Shown here one piece after another: positions 12,650 through 23,192 of a stretch of 64,000 nucleotides of DNA. The notes under the pieces were generated by a model. That model saw only the letters and a list, made by a program, of their open reading frames with translations. It ran no database searches and was not told where the DNA came from. Within the stretch, counting starts at the first letter, position 1. Each line of letters opens with the position of its first letter. This DNA comes from Stropharia rugosoannulata (taxonomy: Eukaryota; Basidiomycota; Agaricomycetes; Agaricales; Strophariaceae): positions 2,362,501 through 2,426,500 of the forward strand of contig JANCIK010000005.1 of assembly GCA_028532985.1 (NCBI GenBank). The letters run 5' to 3'. Both the position numbers and the translations under genes were made by a program.

Positions 12650-12766
12650 ACTAGTTGACTGATAAGGAATCAAATGAAGAGACGTGACTACTACGGCTTG
12701 TGACTTGCCGCGTCGCAAGGCCTTTAAATTGGGTTCTTTCGCTTGTCTGCTTTGCCTTTTCACACC
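12650..12766. promoter_or_regulatory. Short bidirectional promoter (117 bp)
   Basis: This is the whole interval between the divergent ATGs at 12649 (-) and 12767 (+). It must carry core promoter elements for both genes or share transcription starts. No TATA box stands out. Confidence 0.5.
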
Positions 12767-15250
12767 ATGAACACCCCTCCTTCAGCAAGAGGTTTCCCTC
12801 CACATCCATCCCTTATGCCTGAACTGGATAGCCTTTCCGACTCTGACTGGCTCGACATCGCCAGCGGTCGAGACTCTGACGACAATGACTCCTTCAGTGA
12901 ACAAGACAGTGATCGCGACGAGATCAGTTCCCTGCCCCGCTCCCGTCGCTCATCTATTAGTAACGATGAGTCCATGAGTAGCGATGTCGAGGCTTGGGAG
13001 GGGTTTGTGTCTGACAGTGGCGAGGCTGTCGTCGGCATGTATCCAATGCCACCTACGTCTCCCTTCGGGGCTGAACCGATTGCATTAGGATCCATTCCAG
13101 ATAACGCCATAGTCGCTGACCCGGCCCTATCCGACGAAGAGCGACGAGTCAAGGGACTTCTAGACCAGAGCTTCGTCGGAACATTGAGTTCGTCGCGCTC
13201 CAGCGCTCACACATCCATCCGTGACCTTCGCTTGTCATTCCCCGACCCATTAACCAGTTCTCGTAATGACTTGAATAGATCTTATGAAACAGTATCCACT
13301 TCTACAGGTACTGGTACTGCACTGGAAACCTCGGCTAAAGATGTTCTTCCAGTCGACGCCGACCCGGTCGCGCATGTCGTAGAGTCTCCCCTGCTCGAGG
13401 ATCCGGGCTTGATTACTACACCCGCGGTCCTACGTCAGGAGTCACAGACGACTATAGATAATGAGGACGCCCTGGAAATAGTTTTATATGGCACGTCTTC
13501 CGAGATCAAGTGGCTATTTCTCCAACAATTCGTCGAGAAAGCAGCGATGACATCAGGTCACAACCTTTGCGACAACTTCCGAGGCACTGGCGAGAATCAA
13601 ACTATTTCTTTAAGCTCCCCAACTAATGGAATCACTCCGTTTTTCAACACAATTCATGTTATTGATAGAACTCTGAATGAATCCAGCAAAGTGGAAACCG
13701 TATGTATAGTACAGTGGTTTCATTCGCCTTATTTTCATAGTGTATTTTTTTTAGGACAACGACAGCCCGGAAAGGCCATCTCTGGCCATTATTTACTTAC
13801 CTACTTCGCAGCTTCCAAATTTGTCCTGGCACTCCTGTTATCTCCCCGTCCTCATCCCCACTGGTGATGTCGACCGTGAATCGGTCATTCAGACAGCAGA
13901 GGACGACTGGGATCTGCTCGGTGTTCCGTCGGCTCGCACTTTAAGATTGGGTCACGGCAAATCAACAATTCTTGACGCCGACGCTATCCTTTCTCTAGAA
14001 TCCACCCGTTTGTACGAAGCACTCCGTAACATTGGCCGTGATAACAAGAAGGTGACCTATTTGAAACCTATATCAGAGCAAGTCAAATCTGTCAATGCCG
14101 TGACATTGTAAGTCTTAAACTATCTATACTTTTATTCTTCGCCTTACTGAGTACTTCCATTAGCTTCGCACTAGTGTCTATCATTGTCGGGTTCGCTTTC
14201 AATTCAAGTTTCCGCCCTTCCACGCCCACTCCTACGCCCACTGTCAACATTTCTACGACCACCTCTGGACATATATGGAACCTGCTGACACCGAATAACC
14301 GCTCTATTGTAGCGAATCAACCTTCCAGAATAGGTTCAACGCTTAGCTCCATCTCGCCTTCGTCTCTGAAAGATGTTTCGCTTTCTGTATTCGACGCCGG
14401 AAGTACCTCTTTGGCCGTGACATCCCCTCCATCTGCTAAGAGCCTCAGCATTTCAAACACATCTAATGATGTGGCCAAAATGACGACTACGAGCCCATCG
14501 GCACATTGCCGCAACTGTGAAAATGTGGCATCTTCCTCTCGAGACAAGCCCAGCGCATCAACTGATGTGATTGCGATGCCCACCTCCCAAACCCCAAGCA
14601 TCTATGTGGGATCCTCCGGCTCGGTCATGTCTTATACCGGGTCTCCATCCACCATCCTTCTCACCGGGACAGACCGAGCTTCTGCTATTTCCAAGTCCAT
14701 CGTGGCCCCTGTTGCCTCCGCCGCTGCAGGCATAAATTTCAACTCTGTAACAGAGGCTCTGGACGCCACGACGAAAGCGTTGGCGGAAGCTGTCACAAAG
14801 GATCTGTCTGAACTCGCCGAGGTCGCGGACGAGCTCCTGGGGAGCATCCGCGAGCAGACGGACAGTGTTATCCGACAATCGAAGGGCAAGGCACGGGCGT
14901 TTGGCGAGCAGATCCAGAACCTCAACGAGGAGCTCGTGTACCGGAACGAGCGCGCGAAGCGGCGTGCACGGGAGCTGAAGCGGAGGGGCGAGGCGATGGT
15001 GCGCGGCGCGACGAGTGAGCTGAAGCGCCGCACGACGCGGGCGCGGAAGCGCGCTAAGGCACTGAAGAAGAGTGTCGTCGATGGTGGGACGGAGGCGTGG
15101 AGGACGTTCGAGCGGGCGCAGGCCGACTGGGAAGCTGCGTTAGTCACTATGCCCCAGGATGGCAAGGAGAACGCGAACGCTTACGACTGCCGGAAGGAGG
15201 CAGTCGGTGATGTCAAGGTTAATAGGGCCAGTGCAACTTTATGTGCATGA
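12767..15250 (+). CDS. Serine-rich single-pass membrane protein, unknown
   Basis: Exons 12767-13699, 13755-14107 and 14164-15250 encode 790 residues. The N-terminal third is acidic and Ser/Asp-rich (DSLSDSDWLDIASGRDSDDN and similar), probably disordered and phosphorylated. Residues about 280-430 are a more ordered region that I cannot assign. A hydrophobic segment at about 429-441 (FFALVSIIVGFAF) spans the exon 2/3 junction and is the only membrane segment. After it come a long Ser/Thr-rich stretch and then, at about 620-750, a strongly basic, charged helix likely to form a coiled coil (RNERAKRRARELKRRGEAM). The start ATG was chosen because no in-frame ATG lies upstream. No family is recognised. 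Confidence 0.72.
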
Positions 15251-15601
15251 GGCGGTCCTGATATTGTATGTATAATTTCCAATACGGCTTTCATCTCTGT
15301 ACATTTACTTATATGCGGGCTCGGCACTATGACCTGGACGCAATACTGAGTCTTTACAATTAAATGTTATACATGTAGTTAACAATCAAGCATAACTGGC
15401 ATAGTTAACTTCCTGTGCACCTTTTACGTGCGAACAACTTAAAGTGTGGTTAGTTACCGAATGAGGCAGGTGTCTGCCCAGTTAGGGAAATGGTGGTGAC
15501 GGCGATGATGGTGTTTTAAAAAAATACATAGATACAGTAGAGCATTACATTGTATTAGTACATGTTGGCACATATATTTTGGATAGCATAATTAGTTCAT
15601 T
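15251..15601. other. Convergent intergenic region
   Basis: The 3' flanks of the serine-rich membrane protein gene and the Frag1/DRAM/Sfk1 gene meet here. Nothing else is seen. Confidence 0.5.
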
Positions 15602-16573
15602 TTATCCGACCTGCGTCATGTCAGTCTGGCTGTTAGTATTCAAGTCCGGATTCGGAGCGTGCACTCCATATCGTTCTTTAAGCTCTCCCTTCGGTACGTT
15701 CTTCGACAACCGCAGGTCGTACCAGAACGTGAGGAGATAAAATGTGTACCCGAATGCAATTATCCACTCAAATATACCTATGCGCCTATCAGCTCAAGCG
15801 TTTTCAAGATGAGCATGTACTTACCTCCCACATCTGGCGCCTTGAATATCGTAACAGCAAAAACAACGGCCAGGAGAATTAGGGTGGCGCCTATGACGCC
15901 CTTGGCTATGTATGCAGCCCGAAGGTGCTTTAGCCCGCCAAAGTCCTTGCTTATCCAGCGGTACTGCGCGGCGAATGCATTATGATACGTCAGTCCGGGG
16001 TATAGTGTTTCGTGGTAAGGTGACGCACCTCCATAACGGAGAAAATGGCGCTTAGGCCGACGCCGACGATGAAGACGAGCAGGAAGATACGGTGTGCGCG
16101 CGGAAAGCGCTTCGTGTCGAATATGGAGAGGAAGAGCAGACCGAAGCCGCCGATGAGCCCGCCTGCGATCGCCATGAAGCTGAACACGCGCTCGCGCGTG
16201 CGCATGTTGGGCATCAGCCTACAAGTTGAAAAAATTGTAAGTAATCCGGACGCCCTTGCATGCGTGGCTCATGTACTCGCCGCCCGGTATGCCGCAGGAA
16301 GCGCTCGAAGACGAGGCAGAGGAAGAAGCCGAAGCCGGTGATCGCGCAGCCGACGACGAAGAGGGGTTTGAGGCGCGAGGCGCCGATGTCGGAGATGTAC
16401 GCGACGCGGCCGTCCTGCGTAGGGTAGCGCGGGCGACCCTCGGCGAGCCAGACGACGAGCATGGAGAGCAGCGTCGCGAACCACATGAGCGGCGTGAAAA
16501 TTGGGATCCAGATGTAGTACCAGTGCCGGTAGCGCAGCGGGACGTGGTGGTGGTGGGGTTGGGCGGCGGACAT
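15602..16573 (-). CDS. Frag1/DRAM/Sfk1-family membrane protein
   Basis: Exons 16573-16281, 16218-16029, 15963-15825 and 15777-15602 give 265 residues with five or six hydrophobic segments (for example WYYIWIPIFTPLMWFATLL, IAGGLIGGFGLLFLSIF, LILLAVVFAVTIF and EWIIAFGYTFYLLTFWYDL). The signature after the first loop, DGRVAYISDIGAS, is diagnostic for the family. Its yeast member Sfk1 helps retain PI4-kinase signalling and lipid asymmetry at the plasma membrane; a similar role here is inferred. The first intron (16219-16280) has a GC donor (GCGAGT), forced by frame because only this join gives the conserved HTGRLMPNM. The C-terminus is cytosolic and Asn/Thr-rich. HsbA lies upstream on the same strand. 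Confidence 0.85.
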
Positions 16574-16828
16574 AGTTGGGTAGGATCCGAAACTGAGAGC
16601 GATAGGCTGGGTGTAGTAGTGGTCGTTGTGTCCCCTCGCTGCGCGATTTGCTGAGCAGTAATGAGGGAGTGATACATCGGTTGACGTCATACCTTGGCTG
16701 CGCGATGATTACAGAGCCTGGCGTGCGGCCGCGCTGCACCACTTTTAATTATACACTTCGTTTCATTTCATTTACTTGTAGACTCTACAGTAAAGTAGTA
16801 CACTACTCTTCGACTCACATCAGGCTTC

Positions 16829-17637
16829 CTATGCAGGCACGATCCCGCACAAGTTCAGGAACGTTGTCTTCACCGCCGCAAACTGCGTCGAGACACTCGC
16901 CTAGAAGTGAATGACGTCAACTCGTAAATTTTATAAATAGACGCACTCGAAATACTCACTGGTGCCTCGCCAGACCCACCAAGCAGGTCGAGCAAGCTGA
17001 TGAACGCATTTCGGAGACTGGTGAGATCAGCAACGAGGACGTTTGTTGGAGTGCTGTCTCCTGTGCCTAGGCTGCCGACTGGATGCACGGGCGGCACGGG
17101 GCCGCCGACTGGCGTGGTGGTGGGAGGTTCTTGGGTAACGATGCTGCCGTTGCTTGTGGAATTGAGGTTGGCCAGAATAGTTTGGCAGATGTCGATAAGG
17201 GTCGTAGATACCTCTTGGACGGCCTGTTCGATAGTAGTGGCGTCTGTGCTGGAGAGAGGTTCCGAAGCCTGCATTTCATTCGTTATCAGTTACGAAAAAA
17301 AAATGGCTCTAATGTTATACGTACAGCGATGGCGGAGCTCGTAGCATCAAATGCGTTGAAGGATGTGTTGGCAATAGTATGCAGTTCCTGTCATCAAGTA
17401 TGAAAAAACTGTGCAGTAGTATAGTGCCTGGCGCACTAGGCTAAGGAGGAGGTTCCCCGACTCTTGAAGGAAGGTATGCAGATCGGTGTCGTAGAGCGTT
17501 AAATTCGAGTTCAAAGCAGATAAATCCGCCTTAATTGCAGTAGCACTGCGCTTCAAGTTGTTGACAGTAACGGCGGAGGCACTGGCAACGTAGAAACAAG
17601 AGAAAATTGGGATGAGGAAGCGAGGAGAGAACTTCAT
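16829..17637 (-). CDS. HsbA-like secreted cell-surface protein
   Basis: Exons 17637-17437, 17387-17325, 17268-16960 and 16900-16829 encode 214 residues. The N-terminus is a signal peptide ending near ASASA. The helical pattern that follows (VNNLKRSATAIKADLSALN and further four-helix-like blocks) fits the hydrophobic surface-binding protein A family, whose founding member from Aspergillus binds polyester surfaces and recruits cutinase. A Pro/Gly/Thr-rich insertion (about residues 140-165) interrupts the domain. The end, VKTTFLNLCGIVPA, contains a cysteine. Secretion is supported by sequence; surface binding is inferred from the family. An AT-rich TATA-like stretch lies 30-40 nt upstream of the ATG. 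Confidence 0.75.
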
Positions 17638-18361
17638 CGTGACTTGACTGTCCGAGGGAGTAGGAGCTGGTATTTATGTGCGGAAAAAAACGAAGCTCGT
17701 GAAAAGAGGAGGATATTCAATCTGTTTCGGCGTCAATGTTCAATTGAAATAATACAGTTTCAGGTTGAAAGTTGAAGTCGGCAGGCAGCTACAAGATATT
17801 TACCAGTGTGGATAAAGGCCTGGACATGATAACCCATAAAGTACATACACACAAAAGAGAAGTCGTTCCCCTTTCACGAGATGGTCGAAACGAAGCCTCC
17901 TAGACGTGTTTGTTGTTTTCTGAAGAAATCTACCACATTGTGAACGATCCACAAGGGGTGAGGTGCCCACGCCATGCAGAAAAGTGTGCAGAAGAATGTG
18001 ATACTGAATTTGTTGACAGCGCGAAGACGCCCATCGTTTCTTGTGATTTGCTTGTGATCTTTGATTGAGCATGCGCGCAATGTCATCGATGTGATGACAA
18101 CCTCCTGATAACATAGAAGTTGAGCCAGCTGACCTAGCAGGACTATCGAGGCAGGAAGCCGACTCAGGAAACACGAAGCGGCATTTTCTGACTGTCCTAA
18201 CGGTCGAGTTTCAGGGAGGTCGCGTCAATGCCGAATTTCCACATAAGGACTTTTACCCAAGGCAGAGCACCAGAGGTTGAGCAGAAGTTGATAATAAAGG
18301 AGAACAGGAACCCAGGGGCCAGGACTCGGAGACGCCGTAGACCGTCGGGTGATACCATGAG
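17638..18361. other. Intergenic region
   Basis: Upstream flank of the HsbA-like gene, then sequence with no recognisable gene. The minus-strand open frame at 17800-18174 shows no domain, no signal peptide and no paralogue here, so I do not call it. Confidence 0.45.
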
Positions 18362-18665
18362 GCACGTGTACCGTGGGAGAACGCACAGACCAGGCAAAAA
18401 AGGTATATAAGGGAGGGAGGAGGGACTGTGATTCCTTAGAACATACTCAATCAGGATCTGTTTACAGAAACTGACCGAGTCTCGCATTTTTATAAATGCC
18501 GCATTCTTCATGTCCACTCGATGACATCCGCGCTCTCTCGTTTGACAGAGAACATGGCTTCCGTTTGTGGAAGTCTCGAGGACGTTTGGGAGTTGGTGGC
18601 TCTGTGCGGAAGCGCAGCAGTCCACTGATTCTCAGCGAGACGAGCGTCTGTCTGATGGATACTTT
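18362..18665 (+). repeat. Dispersed 300-bp block, copy 1 (inverted relative to copy 2)
   Basis: This block, starting at GCACGTGTACCGTGGGAG and ending near GATGGATACTTT, recurs in inverted orientation at about 33966-34270 with only a handful of differences by eye. It contains an E-box CACGTG, a TATA-like TATATAAG and a second AT element TTTTATAAATG. The flanks of the two copies do not match except for a loose CTTTACTT-like tail. Such near-identity implies recent mobility or gene conversion. It may be a solo LTR, another short transposon, or a copied promoter segment. I found no terminal inverted repeat or clear target-site duplication. Confidence 0.75.
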
Positions 18666-19767
18666 TCTTTACTTAGTTTTGTCATGTATTATTGTAGAAT
18701 ATATAATTCTGAACGGTACAAGGATGTGTGATTAGTAGATTCAACGGTATGAAATCAAGACCGGCGATAAGTAAGTTTGCGCAGCCATGAAAATTTCCTC
18801 GCCTGCATTTCAGTGGAATGATGGCAATGTACGCATCAATATTCTCCCATCTGCTATTATTTTACTGAACCTGGCCTCCGTCCCACATTTCTCTGCATTG
18901 ATTACTGGGCATGGGTAGTTGTTTAGCTAAAGCCGCTATTCAAATACGCATCTCAGCTGGTCAAATTTTCTGTGAACTTGTCAATGTCAAATCCTTACAT
19001 GCCTCCTCTTCCCGCTCAACGCCGTGCTGCTCAGTCACCTGCAAGTGGTCTATAAACCATTTGGTGTGATATGGGTTGCAAGACGTCGATGACTAATTTT
19101 GACAACTGTCATTGTATGTGATTTGGCTTATGACATGAGTTGCATATTATGCATCTAGTCTCTGCTAACACTGAATCTGAAGCATGCTGATTTGAACCAA
19201 TGGATGGAAAATTCAGAGCAAGGTTTACATTCTTGTAGTTACGATAATTCGCTGCGCCTGCTACCTCGCCGACGGCCAGAACTCATTCCTATGAATCAGC
19301 CTTGGCGAACCGGCGACGTCCTCATCACCTGCCCTTGATCTTACGCAGCGCATTGCAGGTCGATGCCACCCAAGAAACCAGCCTAATGTGACGCGCATGA
19401 GCCCGCATGTAATGACCGAGTGCGGGCTCGACCAAAAGCCACTGGCCGAGTGAAGCGTACATCGCAGAAGTGCCTCGTCTGGCGCCTCGTTAATGGGGTT
19501 GCTGGTGCGGATGAGTCGCTCGTGCATACTAGACCTTGGGCTCGGTGAGGACTCTTGGTGGGTGTACCGGGCGTCGAGAGACAAGTGGGAACGGAATTAA
19601 TCATCTGGAAGAAAGAGGTCCGTCCCGGGGTTGGTGCCGATGACCGTTGTTTTGTCAGCGTGACTGTGACTGGCTGAGTGAAAGACGGGCGTGCGGGATC
19701 AGTCAGCGCACCAGTCCTCCATGTTTCTATCCTCATAACCCCCAGTCCATCCACTTTCCAACAAACA
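18666..19767. other. Intergenic region
   Basis: No supported gene. The minus-strand frames between 19261 and 19862 overlap the promoter of the following DsbA-like gene, have skewed composition and no recognisable domain, so they are treated as chance frames. Confidence 0.45.
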
Positions 19768-20747
19768 ATGGCCACCCGCACAATCAAGCTCACCGTCATC
19801 ACAGACTTTGTAAGTCCCCTCCTCCTCGTCCCCCCCGTCCCCGCCTCACCCCCCACAGTCATGCATCAACTGCTGCATAGGCCAGCACGAGCTGCTAGAC
19901 GCCATCGCATACGCCCAGGACATCCTCCACCTCCCCGTCCAGTTTGAGCTCGAGCACCTCCCCTTCCGCCTCATCAACCGCGACCTCCTAAGCGAGGACG
20001 CCCCCAGAATAGACCGCGCAGACTTTTTCCAAAAGCACATCGGCAAGGACAACTACACCAAGTTCGAGGCCGCGATCACAAAGTGGGGCCAGGAGAAGGG
20101 CGTCCCCATGTACGTCCCCGCTGCCCGTCCCGATCTTCTCGCTGACCCTCCGATCTCCACAGCTCGCTCCACGGCGTCATGTCCCAGACAACGCGCGCGC
20201 ACCGCCTCGTCCAGAAGGCGTACAAGCTCGGCGGCCAGCGCCTCCAGGTCCCCCTGCTATGCGCCATCTTCAAGGCCCATATGGAGGACGGCAAGGACAT
20301 CGCCGACTTTGACGTCCTCGCCGATCTAGCGCAGAGCGCGGGCACCATGTCCAGAGCTGAGGTGCGTTTCATTCACTTCACAACATATCCCAAATCCCTG
20401 CATCATCCGCTGATTCACACGCCCCACAGGCGCTCGCCTTCCTGCGCTCGGACGAGCTCGAGCAGGAGGTCAACCAGATGTGCGACCAAGCCAGGTCGCG
20501 CGGTATCAAGGGCGTCCCTATGACCATCATCGACGGCAAGTGGGCCGTCAGCGGCGGTCAGTCGTCCGACGTCTTCCTTCAGGTGTGTGGCCCGCAAAGT
20601 ATTTTGTATGTCGCGAATTGCGCCATTGATCACGTTTCCCTCCCTGCCCCCCATACCCAGATCTTCAAGAAACTCGCCGCCGCCGGAGTGCACAATGCGC
20701 CGTCGCCATTCCCTGGACACCTCGTTGACACCCTCATGGTCGCTTAA
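19768..20747 (+). CDS. DsbA-family (FrnE-like) thioredoxin-fold oxidoreductase
   Basis: Exons 19768-19809, 19859-20109, 20163-20361, 20430-20582 and 20661-20747 give 243 residues. The first strand ITDF leads into the CXXC site CINC (residues 16-19), followed by CIGQHEL as in fungal DSBA-like proteins. The inserted helical domain and the cis-Pro loop GVPMTIIDGKWAVSGGQSS close the thioredoxin fold. Family members are cytosolic thiol oxidoreductases or glutathione-dependent isomerases; the substrate is unknown. There is no signal peptide. Codon use is strongly GC-rich compared with neighbouring genes, which may mean high expression. Every exon join keeps frame and the conserved motifs. Confidence 0.87.
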
Positions 20748-22237
20748 GTGGCTTGTACAATTTGTTCTCTGGTACGATTCGCGGTTCCCCCTATTCTCCT
20801 CCCCCCTTTCACTATGCTTGGTACTCTTTGACCCTTGTCCCCTTTCTTGTTATTTTTTTCTTGTCCTTCCAAGTTATTCTCTCTACATTTCCTGTATTTC
20901 TGCCATATCCCCTCATCTCTGTAGTTTTTACTAGTGGTACCGGCGTTTATACTATGATATGCCACTCCTAGTCATCGCTCGTCCGTCCTCATTGCTGAAC
21001 TGAATACCCAATTCATCAATGACCCATCATAGTTAATATCCACCGCAGAAGATCAGAATTGTCTCGTACAGGTAACCCGTCGATGTCGGTCTGCCCTTTT
21101 AGCTCCATCGAGTACCCAGGCTGTCATCTATTCATTTGCACTGCTTACTATGCGGCCTCCAGATAGGCAGAGATCTAACACGACTGACCACAATTGTTCA
21201 CAGCCGTGTATCATTTGGCCACAAACCTGGTAAGTTTCCTCGCATCGTGCTCAATCTTATCACTTATCCACGCACTTATCGTGCACCCGTTTCCAGCTCC
21301 CACACGCCTGCCCAAATTTCATCGACCTGCCTAAGTTTTGCGCGGACGCCTCGCTGCATTAGTCAAGAGGACGTGGTTTTGCGGCGCAGGCTCCTCTCGG
21401 GCAGAGTTAACTTTGTGTGGCAATTGACCGCATGACTAAATGTGCGTTACGAGATGCAGACCTCTCCCTTATTCAGCTGCGCTCGGTGCAGATATATCTT
21501 CTTGCAGCCCGACTCGGGCAGTTTGTCTGCTTTATTGCGTTACTTGCGATCGAAGACTGAATAGTTTCGCACCCGAACTTCGCCCGATAGAGTTCCCCGC
21601 CCCGTGCCCGAATAACTGGACGACCTCTGTACGTAATTCTGTGCCACCCATGTGCATTGCTAAGGCGGTCATACGCCCCCTTTAGGCGCGCACCATAATG
21701 GTATGCGCGTGTTACATATGTCACCGGTATGTGTATGTGTACGGCACGGGTTACGGGAGGCGTGCCGTAATACTCAAAAATGGCTCCGTTGGCAGTTGAC
21801 CGGACGGGATGCGTACATATGTGAAATCGTCCGACCCTGGTTGGCTGGCGGCGTCACTGATCCCCGCCCGCGCCTCGTGCGCCCGGACGTCCATTCAATT
21901 GTGCCGCGCGGAGGAATTACGACATGTTTTTTTGCGATGCTGGCTGAGGCTGTATGTCTGTGTCCACCGCTTGCCGGCGGACTGGCGTGGGCTGGCGTGG
22001 GTGGTGGGCGACAAAGATAGACGGCGCGGTGCTGCCTGTATGTCGAGTCGTCTGAACGTCAACGGTCAGATGCAAGTCAGACGCCACACGCGCCGCAGCC
22101 CGCCCCGCGTCCCCGTCCCGCACCCGTCCCGCACACACGCACGTCGCAGAGCAGGGCGTGCCGCCCGGAGATGGTGTGACGCTCCTGTCAGCGCATCACG
22201 GCCCCGCTCTGCTTCAGCTTTGTCTCGCGTTGGCGTT
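20748..22237. other. Gene-free flank of DsbA-like gene and transposon
   Basis: A pyrimidine-rich 3' flank is followed by increasingly GC- and CpG-rich sequence. Many overlapping open frames exist on both strands, which is expected from the composition. None has a domain or conserved splice structure that I recognise. Confidence 0.45.
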
Positions 22238-22245
22238 ACCCAGGT

Positions 22246-22286
22246 ATGGCGGTCCGTTTGCACTTTTATTCCGACATTGATTCATT
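22246..22286 (+). repeat. Left terminal inverted repeat (identical core)
   Basis: These 41 bases match the reverse complement of 23144-23184 exactly. The inverted similarity then decays over roughly the next 190 bases. Confidence 0.9.
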
Positions 22287-23143
22287 CGGTTTTTTCGCGG
22301 TTTTATGTTGTTTAAAAACCATTTTGATATGTCCGCAACTTTAAAAAGTGCGCGCATACTTAAACTTAGCACGCGTGCTACTGAAAAAAGTCTGCGCACA
22401 TATGAGTTTATCATGCGCGCACGTATAAAAGAGCAGCGCACATATGAGGTAATGCAGCGCAACTATAATTTCAACGTGCACGCACCTGAAAAAATGCTTC
22501 ACAAGGTACAAACACAATACAAACAGTGCACTTATATTTTCGGCCAGGACAATGGCATCTCGGTGGTAGGGCATGCCGGCTTACCTAAGCTTTGTCATGT
22601 ACGGGTTGTGATTGGTCTGCGATCCTGTTCACAGGCTCTCCGAGCCAACTCCGAGCAGCTGCAAGAAGGGTATTGAGGGTGCAGGAGTCAGGACAAATAC
22701 CAAGCATCTTCACCTAAAGCTATGGTTCAGTAAAAGTGGGATATGTTTACACCAAACTGTGCTACTGCCAGGGAGTAGCCATGGGCAAGGAAAGCTAGAA
22801 GTTTGATGCTAGGCAGCCGGCTGTTATGGCCATGCCGGAGTCAGCGAGCGTAGCAGCCGAGCTGCCAGAGTCCGGGCCGAAAATTGAGGTGCGCTTAGAT
22901 TTTACACCAGTCATACATTTTGCAATTGTGCGCGCAGCACTGATGGGTTGCGGACCATTTTTTAGAGGTCTGTACATGAAACTCATAGATGCGCTGCCTA
23001 CTTTTTTGTGCGCACATGGTAAATTTATATGTGCGCACACTTTTTTCAGTTGCGCGCATGTTAAGTTAAAGTGTGCGCGCAGTTTTTTAAGTTGCGGACA
23101 TCAGAAAATAGTTTTCATACAATACAAAACCACAAAAATACTT

Positions 23144-23184
23144 AATGAATCAATGTCGGAATAAAAGTGCAAACGGACCGCCAT
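23144..23184 (-). repeat. Right terminal inverted repeat (identical core)
   Basis: Reverse complement of 22246-22286. It is followed directly by the right copy of the ACCCAGGT target-site duplication. Confidence 0.9.
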
Positions 23185-23192
23185 ACCCAGGT

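Larger units (their letters stand above)
22246..23184. mobile_element. Non-autonomous TIR DNA transposon (Mutator- or hAT-like)
   Basis: The 939-bp element begins ATGGCGGTCCGTTTGCACTT and ends with its reverse complement. The outer 41 bases of the two ends (22246-22286 and 23144-23184) are identical, and similarity continues, with mismatches and small gaps, for about 190-230 bases inward. Those arms are packed with GTGCGCGCA / TGCGCACATAT motifs that could be subterminal transposase-binding sites. The element is flanked by a perfect direct repeat ACCCAGGT (22238-22245 and 23185-23192), an 8-bp target-site duplication (9 bp if the adjoining T is counted). The core has no transposase frame. Long inverted repeats and an 8-9 bp duplication suggest a Mutator-like element; hAT is the alternative. 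Confidence 0.88.

Noticed and set aside
17800..18174. Minus-strand 124-residue open frame in the intergenic region
   Set aside because: No domain, signal peptide, paralogue or splice pattern supports it, and composition alone can explain it.
18496..18735. Open frame shared by both copies of the 300-bp repeat
   Set aside because: It is identical in the two copies only because the DNA is; it starts within the block, ends in unrelated flanks and has no recognisable protein features.
19261..19862. Overlapping minus-strand open frames upstream of the DsbA-like gene
   Set aside because: They overlap the promoter and first exon of a well-supported gene on the other strand and contain no known motif.
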